Shown piece after piece: positions 7,185 to 15,764 of a stretch of DNA of 40,882 bases. Numbering within the stretch: the first letter of the stretch is position 1; the number at the start of each line of letters is the position of its first letter. Both the position numbers and the translations under genes were made by a program. Source of the DNA: Crenobacter oryzisoli. GTDB lineage: Bacteria; Pseudomonadota; Gammaproteobacteria; Burkholderiales; Chromobacteriaceae. Under the pieces are notes generated by a model. The model worked only from the letters and a program-made list of their open reading frames with translations. It was not told the DNA's origin and did not search any database. The stretch lies in the NCBI RefSeq assembly GCF_030385785.1, contig NZ_JAUEDK010000037.1, positions 1 to 40,882 on the forward strand, read 5' to 3'.

Positions 7185-9053
7185 TCAGTCAATCCAGATC
7201 AGCTCGTAGCTCAGACTGAAGCCTGCCATCACCTCGTGCACCGCCTGGGTAATCTGCGCGCGAGCTGCCATCGGCGCGGCCGGCATGATCTGCATACGCA
7301 CGCCATAAACCGGATCCGGGCCAACTTTGATCCGCCACAAAGTTTGATTCATCGATGGCTCCAGCAAGGCACGGAATACTCGCTCGGTGGCGTCGTAGCG
7401 CAGCTGCGGCTTGAACACCTTACCGACCGCCGTCAGAGGTAAGCTGTCGACCAAGTAGATTTCCCCCGGCACCGCCGCGCGTTCCGGAACCACGCTGCGA
7501 GCATAGTCAACCAGTTCTTCCGGACTGACGCTCTGCCCCTCGCGCAGCACCACATAGGCCACCGGCAGTTCCCCCGCGTAGCGGTCCGGCTTGCCGACCG
7601 CCGCCGCCAGTTGCACCGCCGGGTGGCGCATCAGCGCCTCCTCAATCAGCGCCGGATCGATATTGTGGCCGCCGCGGATGATCAGCTCCTTTTGGCGGCC
7701 GGTCAGCCACAGGTAGCCGTCGGCGTCGCGCCGGGCCAGGTCGCCGGTATTGAGCCATTTGCCGTCTATCCACAGATTGCGGTTGGCTTCTTCCTGCGTA
7801 TAGCCCGCAAACACATTGGGGCCGCGGATCGCCAGCACGCCGATCTCATCCACCGCGCAATCGCGCACATACCTGCCCTGCTCGTCCAACAGCACCGGTT
7901 TCATCTGTTGGTATGGGATACGCAGACCGATTGAACCGGGGCGCCGCTCACCGTCACGCGGGTTGATCGCGCTGATGCAGGTGCCCTCAGTCAGCCCATA
8001 ACCTTCCAGGATGCGGATGCCAGTTGCCTGCTCAAACTGACGGATCAAGGCCGCCGGCATCGGCGCCGCGCCGCAAATGCCGAAGCGCAGCGATGACAGC
8101 TCGGCCTCGCCGCGCGGCACCGCCATCAATGCCGCGTATACGGTCGGCACGGCCGAGAATGCGGTGACCTGGAAACGCTCCACCAATTGCCAGAACTGCT
8201 CCAGCATGGCACGGTTGCGGTACCCCATTGGCCCGGCCAGCAGCACGTGTGAGCCGGCCATGAAGGCGGCAAGCCCGGTGACAATCACTCCGTTGACGTG
8301 AAACAGCGGCAGCCCGCACAACAAGGTATCTTGTGGGCCAAGGTCGACCGCGACGGTGCCGCACCAGGCATTGGCCAATTGGTTCCAGTGGCTGTGCTGG
8401 GCGATCTTGGGCGTGCCGGTGGTACCGCCAGTATGGAAGTAGGCAGCGATGTCGTCCCGCCCGATGCGGCGGCCGCTCAGCAGGTAGTCATGTGCTTGTT
8501 TGGCCAGTTCCACATCGAAAGACAGAGTCTCTTCTGGCGGTTCCGGCTCCTGCACTAACAGCACGGATTGCAGCGACGGCACCTTGTCGCGCAACGCCAC
8601 GACCTTGCTCCACAATTCCGGCCCCGCACTGGGGCCGAGCGTGACCAGCACCTTGCAGGAAACTTCGTTCAGCAAAGCCGCAATCTGCTCGGCGTCCAAC
8701 AACGGGTTGATCGCGTTGACGATGCCGGCCGCCTGGCCGCCCCACAGGGCGTAGTGGGTCTGCGGCAAGTTGGGTAACAGGTAGGACACCACATCGGATG
8801 GCCCGACACCCAGCGAATAGAACAAGTTGGCGGCCCGCGTGACATTGGCGAACAATTCGCCATAGCTGATGCGCAGTGCTTCTTCGTCGACAATGCCCTG
8901 CGGCAGGAAGCTGATTGCAGTAGCATTCGGCCACAGCTCGGCGGACCGTCTGAACACATCGTAACTGGAAGCAAAGCCAGCCAAGCGCTGTTCGAGTGGA
9001 ATGGCCTCCAGATGCTCAATGTCAGCGAGGGAGCGTATCGCTCGGTCATTCAT
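7185..9053 (-). CDS. AMP-forming acyl-CoA ligase (622 aa)
   Basis: It activates a carboxylic acid to its CoA thioester through an acyl-AMP. ANL-family motifs: the phosphate loop HTGGTTGTPK (~207-216), GYGLTEGT (~351-358), the NTGDLARRDADGY hinge region (~435-447), RQKELIIRGGHNIDP (~453-467) and the catalytic Lys in TAVGKVFKP (Lys ~545). A tail of about 75 residues after that Lys (MNQTLWRIKVGPDP onward) is longer than usual. ATG 9053 overlaps the Fe-S gene by 8 bases; GGAG lies seven bases upstream. It is the last gene of operon 2. It probably activates an acid formed by ring cleavage, or the starting acid; specificity cannot be read here. Confidence 0.92.
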   Translation of the reverse strand: MNDRAIRSLADIEHLEAIPLEQRLAGFASSYDVFRRSAELWPNATAISFLPQGIVDEEALRISYGELFANVTRAANLFYSLGVGPSDVVSYLLPNLPQTHYALWGGQAAGIVNAINPLLDAEQIAALLNEVSCKVLVTLGPSAGPELWSKVVALRDKVPSLQSVLLVQEPEPPEETLSFDVELAKQAHDYLLSGRRIGRDDIAAYFHTGGTTGTPKIAQHSHWNQLANAWCGTVAVDLGPQDTLLCGLPLFHVNGVIVTGLAAFMAGSHVLLAGPMGYRNRAMLEQFWQLVERFQVTAFSAVPTVYAALMAVPRGEAELSSLRFGICGAAPMPAALIRQFEQATGIRILEGYGLTEGTCISAINPRDGERRPGSIGLRIPYQQMKPVLLDEQGRYVRDCAVDEIGVLAIRGPNVFAGYTQEEANRNLWIDGKWLNTGDLARRDADGYLWLTGRQKELIIRGGHNIDPALIEEALMRHPAVQLAAAVGKPDRYAGELPVAYVVLREGQSVSPEELVDYARSVVPERAAVPGEIYLVDSLPLTAVGKVFKPQLRYDATERVFRALLEPSMNQTLWRIKVGPDPVYGVRMQIMPAAPMAARAQITQAVHEVMAGFSLSYELIWID

Positions 9054-9945
9054 ATTGCGGCTCCAGCTTGGATGAGTGGAAAAGATTGCGTGGATCGCCC
9101 GACGGGGCTTGCAGCCTGATCGCGCCCAGATAAAGGCTATCGGAAAGATCCGCTTCCAGCGCAGCCTGGCCGAAGCGTGGATGGCGGATTTCGATCCGGT
9201 ATCGTCCGCTGTTGCCAGGCAAGCGGTCGAACTTGAAATCGCCGAATCCGTCCGTACCCGTCTGCTGCACGATCTTTCCGTTACGACTCAGCGTGACCTC
9301 GGCGTCCGGTACACAGTCACGACCCGCCCCCTCGCCATAGACCGCACTGCCGCCGATGAAGCACTGGCGATAACGATAAAGGTTACGGTAGTAGACGCGC
9401 GGTCGCGTGTTCAGCTCTTCCTGCAACACATCCAATCCCTCGCACTTGAACCGCTCCTGCATCACTTCGTCGCTCACTTTGACCGCCTGCAGCGCGCCGG
9501 TCGGACACACCTGGCTGCAGCGTGGCTCATGCCAGCCATGGTCGAGCAAGTGGGCGTCGAAGATCCAGATTTGCGGCAGCCCGAGCTCCTCATTCCAGTG
9601 CATGGCTCCGTATGGACAGACTGCGAGCAGGTCCTTGCGGCCCTTGGCCAGCACAGGATCGACGATGACGATGCCGTCGGGGCGTTTCTTCACCGCGCCG
9701 CGCCCGGCGGCGATGCAGGGCGCGTTATCGCAATGGTTGCACATGGTAGGCAGATGGGCGGCGTCCACCATGGGCGGGGTGCCGCGCGCCACGCTCTCGA
9801 TGCGGATCCAGGCGCCACCTTGTTTCGGCTGCGGCGCCGCATAGCCGGGAAAGTCGTTGTCGACATGCTCGTCCTGGTTGGCCAGTACGCAGTTGCCGCA
9901 GTTGTGGCAACGCTCTACGTCGACAATCAGATTCCATTTCTTCAT
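9046..9945 (-). CDS. Fe-S subunit of transhydroxylase-type molybdoenzyme, with C-terminal Cna-B-like domain (299 aa)
   Basis: This is the electron-transfer partner of the molybdopterin subunit at 12096. The N-terminal ~170 residues are DMSO-reductase-type ferredoxin: CHNCGNC (residues 13-19), CNHCDNAPC, then LLAVCPYGAMHWNEE and RCSQVCPTGAL. Residues ~195-285 (YGEGAGRDCVPDAEVTLSRN, TGTDGFGDFKFDRLPG) look like a Cna-B/transthyretin-like beta-sandwich. That domain is known from the small subunit of Pelobacter pyrogallol-phloroglucinol transhydroxylase. The Cys-x2-Cys normally just before the AHLLD segment is replaced by IWIFD, so one cluster may be lost. No signal peptide. ATG 9945 has GGGAG six bases upstream. 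The large subunit lies three genes upstream, with two genes in between, which is unusual. Confidence 0.88.
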   Translation of the reverse strand: MKKWNLIVDVERCHNCGNCVLANQDEHVDNDFPGYAAPQPKQGGAWIRIESVARGTPPMVDAAHLPTMCNHCDNAPCIAAGRGAVKKRPDGIVIVDPVLAKGRKDLLAVCPYGAMHWNEELGLPQIWIFDAHLLDHGWHEPRCSQVCPTGALQAVKVSDEVMQERFKCEGLDVLQEELNTRPRVYYRNLYRYRQCFIGGSAVYGEGAGRDCVPDAEVTLSRNGKIVQQTGTDGFGDFKFDRLPGNSGRYRIEIRHPRFGQAALEADLSDSLYLGAIRLQAPSGDPRNLFHSSKLEPQYE

Positions 9946-9956
9946 CGCGGCACTCC

Positions 9957-10916
9957 CTAGGCCTGCACGATCCGGTGGCGCTGCTCGCCCAGATCAATGC
10001 GGCCGTCGTCGGTGCGGATCGATGCCACCATCTGATCGCCTGGCTTCAGATAGCGCGGATTGCTCTGCTGCTTGCTGAGGAACAACGCCCATTTGCGCTG
10101 CTCCGGCAGCACGCGGAAGATCCAGCGCACCAGCTTGCTCTTCGGTGCCACCGCGGCGCAGCCGGCCGGGGTGCCGGTGGCGAGCAGATCGCCGGGCGCC
10201 AGGTCGTGCAGGCCGGACAGCTCGGTCAGGGTCTGCGCCGGCTTGAAAATCATCTCGCGGCAATAGCCGTCCTGACGCACCTCACCATTCACCGCCAGAC
10301 GCAGGCGCAGCTCGCCGAGCTTGCGCCACTCCTCCGCCGTCGGAAACACCAGGTAGGGACCGACCGGACCGAAGCTACGATAGCTCTTGCCCTTGTAGAA
10401 CTGGGCCTGCGGCAGCTGGATATCGCGCGCGCTGATGTCGTTCACCACGGTGAGCGCGACGGCGTATTGGTGCAGATTGTTTTCGTCGACCCGCACCGGG
10501 CCGTTGATGTGGCGGCCGAGCACAACGCCCAGTTCGACTTCGTAATCGAGCAGGCTCACGTGCTCCGGCCGCACGATGTCGCCGCGAGCCGCGGTCAGCG
10601 ATGACGGCGCCTTGGTGAACAGCGTATTGAACGGGATCTTGGCCGGGTCCATCCCCGACTCGCGCACATGGCAGCGGTAGTTGAGGCCCTGGCAGAGAAA
10701 CTGCTGATTAGCGGTGACCGGCGGCAGCAACGCCAACTCGTCGAGCTTGAGCACGGCGTCGGCCGGGCGCAGCGCGCGCGCCTCTTCCAGTCCCTGCTCG
10801 ATCAAGTCTCCGGTGGTCGCATAGCGGCCGCTCAGGGGAGCCACCTTGTCGCCAAACAGAACACCCCAGCCCGGCTCGGCGCCGGCGCGGTTGAATCGCA
10901 ATACAGTCAAAGCCAT
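9957..10916 (-). CDS. Fumarylacetoacetate hydrolase (FAH) family protein (319 aa)
   Basis: FAH-family enzymes hydrolyse, decarboxylate or isomerise ring-cleavage products using a bound divalent metal. Seen: LCQGLNYRCHVRESG, then metal-ligand motif LDYEVELGVVLGRH (~123-136), NDISARDIQ and GDLLATGTPAGCA. The N-terminal ~70 residues form the small variable domain. A longer insert near WIFRVLPEQRKWALF precedes the C-terminal KPGDQMVASIRTD. It lies between the VOC dioxygenase and the Fe-S subunit, 11 bases from the latter. The likely substrate is the meta-cleavage product made by that dioxygenase, giving two smaller acids, one of which the ligase at 7185 could activate. Confidence 0.88.
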   Translation of the reverse strand: MALTVLRFNRAGAEPGWGVLFGDKVAPLSGRYATTGDLIEQGLEEARALRPADAVLKLDELALLPPVTANQQFLCQGLNYRCHVRESGMDPAKIPFNTLFTKAPSSLTAARGDIVRPEHVSLLDYEVELGVVLGRHINGPVRVDENNLHQYAVALTVVNDISARDIQLPQAQFYKGKSYRSFGPVGPYLVFPTAEEWRKLGELRLRLAVNGEVRQDGYCREMIFKPAQTLTELSGLHDLAPGDLLATGTPAGCAAVAPKSKLVRWIFRVLPEQRKWALFLSKQQSNPRYLKPGDQMVASIRTDDGRIDLGEQRHRIVQA

Positions 10917-10926
10917 TGTTGTCTCC

Positions 10927-12108
10927 TCATTTCATCCATGGCCGGGCTGGTTCGGACAAGGCGGCGCCCATTTGCTTGAGCCGGGCCAGGCTCAGTTTGC
11001 GGCGCCACAGCAGGCGGGCGGCGTGCCACAAGGTGGTCAGATTGGGTTTGGGCAGCATGTGCGGCGGCACATCATCGCCCCACATCCACACACCGCCCTG
11101 ATTCATCGGGCTGTAGCGCGGTGCGTAGTCGGCGGTGAACACGTCGCCGTCGGCGTAATGCTCATGCTCGGCCCCATACGGGTCGAACCAGTAGTCGAAC
11201 AACTGGCTGCCGAGCGAATGTCGGCCAATGCCCCAGGCATGCTTCCAGCCCTTGGAGCGCAGATACTGGCTGCTCTGCCCCAGCGCATCGAGGTCCTGCA
11301 CCTCGTAGGCGCTGTGCTCGTAGCGGTCTGCCAGCCCGCCGGCGATCACCACGCTGTGGTGGTCGGCCGGCTCGTCGCCGCGGTCGAAGCGGAAGAAGAT
11401 CAGGTTCGGACTGCCGTCGGGCAGATACAACACATCAGTCGGCAGCAGGCCGAAATGGCGCATATACCAGTTGGTCAGGCCGGTGAAATCAGTGGTCTGA
11501 AACACCACGTGGCCAAGCTTGGCCACCTTGGACGGCCCGAACGGCGGACGCACGGTGGCATTGACACGCGGCGTGGCGGTCGGGGTATTGGCCGGCAGCC
11601 GCGCTTCCAGTTCGACCTGGGGCTTGCCGTGCTCGCGGCCGGCCAGCGCCCATACCTCATGGCCGAGTGGATCGATCAGCCGCACGGCCTGGCCGCCCCC
11701 TGGAATCTCCAGCTTGCTCTCGCGGCTCGCCCCGGCATGCATAGTCAGCACATCCAAATCGGCGCTCTCGCGCAGCTCGAAGCCTAGGCCGGCAAAGCGC
11801 GCCTGGCTGCCACGCCGCACCACATAGCAGCAGGCCGGACTTGCACTGGCGCGGAAATACAGCACATCGGCTTCGCGCCGGATCAGTTGCAGGCCGAAGT
11901 CGAGCAGGAAGCGTTCACTGCGATCGAGGTCGGGCCGTTCGAAGATCAGAAAGGCCAGCGCATCGGCTTTCACCAGCGCCGCTGGGCGCCATACCTGCTG
12001 CACGAAAGCCGGACGCTGGTTCTCCGGCCATTCCGGCAGGATGGCCGGGAAGGCCTCCTGGCCGGGATTCACGCGGACAGGCACGCTGGCCGTTTTCAAA
12101 CTGGACAT
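10927..12108 (-). CDS. VOC-family extradiol dioxygenase (393 aa)
   Basis: Two-domain vicinal-oxygen-chelate protein resembling type I extradiol ring-cleavage dioxygenases. The C-terminal module shows the Fe(II)-ligand pattern His/His/Glu: LGHVVFQTTDFTG (His), EHSAYEVQDLDALG (His) and FDPYGAEHEHYADGD (Glu). The N-terminal module is degenerate. The C-terminal ~50 residues (LTTLWHAARLLWRRKL) are an extra basic helix. The frame opens at 12147, but I choose ATG 12108 because GGAGACC lies eight bases upstream; this overlaps the end of the molybdoenzyme gene by 13 bases. Coupled translation suggests it cleaves the product of that enzyme. Confidence 0.85.
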   Translation of the reverse strand: MSSLKTASVPVRVNPGQEAFPAILPEWPENQRPAFVQQVWRPAALVKADALAFLIFERPDLDRSERFLLDFGLQLIRREADVLYFRASASPACCYVVRRGSQARFAGLGFELRESADLDVLTMHAGASRESKLEIPGGGQAVRLIDPLGHEVWALAGREHGKPQVELEARLPANTPTATPRVNATVRPPFGPSKVAKLGHVVFQTTDFTGLTNWYMRHFGLLPTDVLYLPDGSPNLIFFRFDRGDEPADHHSVVIAGGLADRYEHSAYEVQDLDALGQSSQYLRSKGWKHAWGIGRHSLGSQLFDYWFDPYGAEHEHYADGDVFTADYAPRYSPMNQGGVWMWGDDVPPHMLPKPNLTTLWHAARLLWRRKLSLARLKQMGAALSEPARPWMK

Positions 12109-15068
12109 GCTGCGGTCTCCCTCCATTTTTCTATCTCCACCAGACAATTGCTGGACGCCATGCCGGAGCTGCCCTTGACAATGGGGCGCGGGGACGTCAG
12201 CAGGTTGACACAGCCGCCACGGTCGATCATGCCGCCGTGGCGGTCAGGAATCGGGTCGTACACGGCGCTGGACTCGAACGCCTTCAATACCCCGGGGGCG
12301 ATCAGCGGCGTGATCTCGGCGGCGCACAGCACCGCGCCGCGTTCGTTGAACACGCGCACCAGATCATGCTGGGCGATGCCGCGCACGGCGGCATCCTGCG
12401 GGCTGATGCGCAGCGGCCAGTAGTAATAGCCGTCCTTTAGGATTCGGTGCGCGCTGAGGTCGTTGATGAAGCTACCCTTGCCGTCGCTATAGGTGTGGAA
12501 GCTGTAGCGCGGATGGCTGGACAGCAATTGCAGCGGATAGCGCGCAAAGCGCTCGCCATCGGCCGGGCCCTCCGGCGACGGGATGTAGCGGTTGAGCGCC
12601 GGCCGCTCCGGGTTGTCCGCGCAGGCGCGCTGCAAGGTTTGCGAGACGAATTCGATCTTGCCGGACGGCGTCTGCAGCCCCTTGCCGAAGGTGTCGGCGT
12701 ACTGAGAAGGCAGCGGCAGTGGCTCCGGCGCATCCTTGTGGCGGTCCTCGGCGAACCAGCGGAAATAGGCCGGCTCGCGCTGCGCCTCCGACGGTGCTGG
12801 CACCACGAAATAGCCCTTACGGAGGAACGCCTGCCAACTGACGTACCTGGGCAGATCGGACGAATCGAATACACGCTTGCACCAATCGAGCTCGCTGCAG
12901 CCTTCCGAGAACACTGCGCCGAGGCCGAGCCGCTCAAGGATGTCCAGGAAGATCTGGTAATCCGACTTGGACTCGCCCAGCGGCTCGATGCATTTGTGCT
13001 GCATCACAATCATGCGGTGGTTGAGCTGCTGCTGGATGTGGTGACCGTAGGCGCCCGCGCCGGACCATTCGCCGATGTCGTAGCGTTCCAGCATGGTGCA
13101 GGCCGGCAGGATCACATCGGCGAACTGGGTCTCGCCTTCGTGCCAGATCGACTGATTGACCACGAACTCGAGCGAGGGATGGCGGTAGGCCTCCACCATG
13201 CGCTGCGAGTTGGCCATGGTGCCGAACGACGAGGCGCCGTAGCGGTACAGCATGTGCACGCGCGAATGGCCCGGCAACGGGTACTCGAACGGCACGAATT
13301 GTGCTTCCAGCGACACCCCGTCCCAGTAGTAGCCGGTGCTGCGCCCCTCGATGATGGCGTCCGCCAGCTTCTGGCGCGGGATCATCTGCTTGACCGGGTT
13401 CATGCTCAGCACGTGCGGCATGCGGTTGTAATTACTGATCGCCGAAGCGGTCCAGTACAGATCGCCGGAGATGCCGCCCTCGGCGTAGCCGGGGAAGTAG
13501 AAGGTCATGTCGAGCGGGGTGGACAATTGCAGGTTGCCGAAGTTGACCCCCGGCTTACCCCAGCCCTGCATCGCCATCAGCAGGATCATCGAGCGCGCCC
13601 ACTGGGTGCCGGTCGGGTTGCGTCCGGCACCGCCCAGGCCCTGCCCGGCGCCGCCGGCGGCCAGATAGGTCTTGCGCGATGCCCACAGGCGCGCCAGCGC
13701 ACGCACGTCCTTGGCCGGCACGCCGGTTTCCGCCTCCTGCCACTCCGGCGTCTTGGCCACGCCGTCGCTCTCGCCCAGCAGGTAGGCGCGCCATTCCTCG
13801 AAGCCGGTGGTCTTGGTCGCCACGTAATCGCGGTCGTACAGCCCCTCGGTCACCCACACGTACATGATGGCCTGCGCCAGCGCCGAATCGCTGCCCGGGC
13901 GCAGCGGAATCCAGCGCCCACCGAGCAGTTGCGCGGTGGGGTTGTAGTGCGGGTCAATATGAATGAATTCGATGCCGAGTTCCTTGGCCCACAGCCGGCG
14001 CTCGGTGCCTTCGGAACCGGCGTAGCAGCCGCTGGTGGTTTCCGGGTCGCTCGACCAGAACACGATCTGTTCGCATTCCTTCAGGCAGTCCTCCACCAAA
14101 CCGTAGCCGCCCGGGGTGCCCAGCCGCATGCTGTTGCCGTAGTGATGCTGCGCTCCCCAGTACCAGCCTTCCCAGCTGTCCGGGTTCAAGTGCACGCGGG
14201 TGTAGCCGATCAGATTGCCGAAGCGCTGCAGCGCGGAGAGGTAGTAGCCGACATTGCCCCATTGATGGTGCGAGCTATGGTAGATCGCTACCGCGCCGGG
14301 ACCGTGCTCGCGCTTCATGCGCTTGATCTCGGATGACACGATGTCGAGTGCCTCGTCCCAACTGATGCGCACGTAGCCGGACTTGCCGCGGTTCTGGGGA
14401 TTGCGTTCGCCGTTCGGATCGAAGTCGACCCGCTTCATCGGATACAGCAGCCGATTCTCGGAATACACCATGGAGCGCAGCGCCAGCGCATGCGGACTGA
14501 TCGTGGCGGCCCGCCGCGGGGTGAAGCTGCGGCCGCGTGCGTGGATGGTCCAGCTGGCGGCGTCGTCCCGGTCGAGGTCGATCGGCGTGGTGCGCACGAT
14601 GCGGCCGTCCTTCACGTAGACGAACAACGGACCGCCGTTGGTATTGGTGGTGTAGCGCACCGTACCGTCACGCTGCGGCGTGCCCATCTGCAGCGTGGCT
14701 GTCTGCAGCCGGTTGAGCAGTTGCATGAACCACACCACCAGCTTGTCGGGCCCCTGCACTGTCACTTTGAAGTGCTTGGCCGCATGCACGATCTTGGCCT
14801 GGTCGACCGGCGGCTTCATGAAATCCAAAGCGGTAGCCACGTCGTGAAATGCGATGGTCACATCCGGTGCCGGATGCAAACCAGCCGCCGAACTCACCTT
14901 ACCGCCGCGCAAGCAGTAATGGCGCCCGATGCTGCCATCCTTGAGACGGATCTGCGCAACCAGGTTGCGTTCACGTAATTGTTTTCGGAACGCAGGGCTG
15001 CGCGCGGTAGTCACACGGATGGCCGCAGACAGCCCGAACAGGATGCCCTTCAAAAGCGCACGCTTCAT
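12096..15068 (-). CDS. Transhydroxylase-type molybdopterin oxidoreductase with N-terminal SCP2-like domain (990 aa)
   Basis: Residues ~140-990 are a bis-MGD enzyme of the DMSO reductase superfamily, closest by motif to pyrogallol-phloroglucinol transhydroxylase/resorcinol hydroxylase large subunits. There is no N-terminal Fe-S cysteine motif. His267, Tyr275, Asp297 and Ser298 (SSHHQWGNVGYY, NPDSWEGWYWG) have the same spacing as His144, Tyr152, Asp174 and the Mo-ligand Ser175 that I recall for the Pelobacter enzyme, a constant offset of 123. The extra ~125 N-terminal residues (RLKDGSIGRHYCLRGGK, TIAFHDVATALDFM, KVTVQGPDKLVVWFMQLLNR) look like an SCP2 sterol/lipid-carrier domain. No Tat signal, so cytoplasmic. 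AGGAG lies five bases before ATG 15068. First gene of operon 2; its electron partner is at 9046. Predicted role: oxygen-independent hydroxylation of a lipophilic phenol. Confidence 0.88.
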   Translation of the reverse strand: MKRALLKGILFGLSAAIRVTTARSPAFRKQLRERNLVAQIRLKDGSIGRHYCLRGGKVSSAAGLHPAPDVTIAFHDVATALDFMKPPVDQAKIVHAAKHFKVTVQGPDKLVVWFMQLLNRLQTATLQMGTPQRDGTVRYTTNTNGGPLFVYVKDGRIVRTTPIDLDRDDAASWTIHARGRSFTPRRAATISPHALALRSMVYSENRLLYPMKRVDFDPNGERNPQNRGKSGYVRISWDEALDIVSSEIKRMKREHGPGAVAIYHSSHHQWGNVGYYLSALQRFGNLIGYTRVHLNPDSWEGWYWGAQHHYGNSMRLGTPGGYGLVEDCLKECEQIVFWSSDPETTSGCYAGSEGTERRLWAKELGIEFIHIDPHYNPTAQLLGGRWIPLRPGSDSALAQAIMYVWVTEGLYDRDYVATKTTGFEEWRAYLLGESDGVAKTPEWQEAETGVPAKDVRALARLWASRKTYLAAGGAGQGLGGAGRNPTGTQWARSMILLMAMQGWGKPGVNFGNLQLSTPLDMTFYFPGYAEGGISGDLYWTASAISNYNRMPHVLSMNPVKQMIPRQKLADAIIEGRSTGYYWDGVSLEAQFVPFEYPLPGHSRVHMLYRYGASSFGTMANSQRMVEAYRHPSLEFVVNQSIWHEGETQFADVILPACTMLERYDIGEWSGAGAYGHHIQQQLNHRMIVMQHKCIEPLGESKSDYQIFLDILERLGLGAVFSEGCSELDWCKRVFDSSDLPRYVSWQAFLRKGYFVVPAPSEAQREPAYFRWFAEDRHKDAPEPLPLPSQYADTFGKGLQTPSGKIEFVSQTLQRACADNPERPALNRYIPSPEGPADGERFARYPLQLLSSHPRYSFHTYSDGKGSFINDLSAHRILKDGYYYWPLRISPQDAAVRGIAQHDLVRVFNERGAVLCAAEITPLIAPGVLKAFESSAVYDPIPDRHGGMIDRGGCVNLLTSPRPIVKGSSGMASSNCLVEIEKWRETAACPV

Positions 15069-15143
15069 GCTTCTCCTCTCTTGGTGTTGCTCTGTGCTCT
15101 TGTAATTTCTTGTTTTTGTAATTTACAGTCTTCAATAATTGAA

Positions 15144-15173
15144 CTGTTATGTCAGGTTGACAATATAGTCCAA
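15144..15173 (-). promoter_or_regulatory. Operator and possible promoter of operon 2
   Basis: ATGTCA-GGT-TGACAA at 15149-15163 is a palindrome (TGTCA-N3-TGACA) about 80 bases upstream of the molybdoenzyme gene. On the minus strand TTGGAC (15173-15168) and CATAAC (15151-15146) at 16-base spacing could be a weak promoter with the palindrome in its spacer. The same motif occurs at 16473 and 32710, so I assign it to the TetR gene at 15765. Confidence 0.5.
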
Positions 15174-15389
15174 CATTAGAAATTTAGCCACTTGCGCTGT
15201 CGCGACACAAGCAAGGCACATCAAGGGCACAGGACTGTGATGCGAAAAGGGGAATTCTGCCGAGGGGATGGAATGGTCGGCGGCTTAGCGGCATCCAGCC
15301 GGGACAGCCCTCATTCCGGTGAGCATTAGAGATCCAGCCTGTACCGCAGAGAGGGCCACGCATTGACAGGCTCAGCCGCATCAGCAGCA

Positions 15390-15650
15390 GACGAGAGAAC
15401 ATGGGGCGACTGCCCCACCATTCAGAACTAGACTAGCAAGGCGCCCACGGGCGCCTCTATATTCACGGGTCGTGAAGATACCTCTTATCACCTCTGTTGC
15501 CGGTACAGCCGCCAGTATGGCGCGAGTCTGGTCGATCAACGCTTGATACGTCGCGCTTGCCATATCCGGAAAATTCTCGGCCTCGGCAACCAGTAGTTTG
15601 AGCAGGGCGGAGACCCTGTTCACCCAGATCTGAGTTCGGTAGGCGACGCA
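15390..15650 (-). pseudogene. C-terminal remnant of a TetR-family regulator
   Basis: The minus strand reads RVSALLKLLVAEAENFPDMA, then a YQALIDQTRAILAAV stretch, the typical start of a TetR ligand-binding domain (L-x-LVIAEA-x-RFPEL). No helix-turn-helix precedes it and the downstream end is out of register. The neighbouring 15184-15390 holds nothing I recognise. It may be the decayed former regulator of the island. Confidence 0.45.
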
Positions 15651-15685
15651 ACGCCCGCACCGGATCCTCCGGCTGTCCATATCAC

Positions 15686-15703
15686 AATGACAGAACTGTC
15701 ATT
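15686..15703. promoter_or_regulatory. Palindrome in front of the TetR gene
   Basis: AATGACAG-AA-CTGTCATT is a perfect inverted repeat 62 bases before the tetR ATG. Its right arm continues as TGTCATTTTCATGA, close to the TGTCA-N3-TGACA motif found elsewhere in the island. It is a likely autoregulatory site. Confidence 0.55.
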
Positions 15704-15764
15704 TTCATGAGGGATTTGCTAGCATTCCAAGCAATGACCATCAAAGCCCAACCTTGCCCGCATC

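Noticed and set aside
12447-14336. A 629-residue open frame on the plus strand inside the molybdoenzyme gene
   Set aside because: It is antisense to a protein with conserved active-site residues; long antisense frames are expected in GC-rich DNA.
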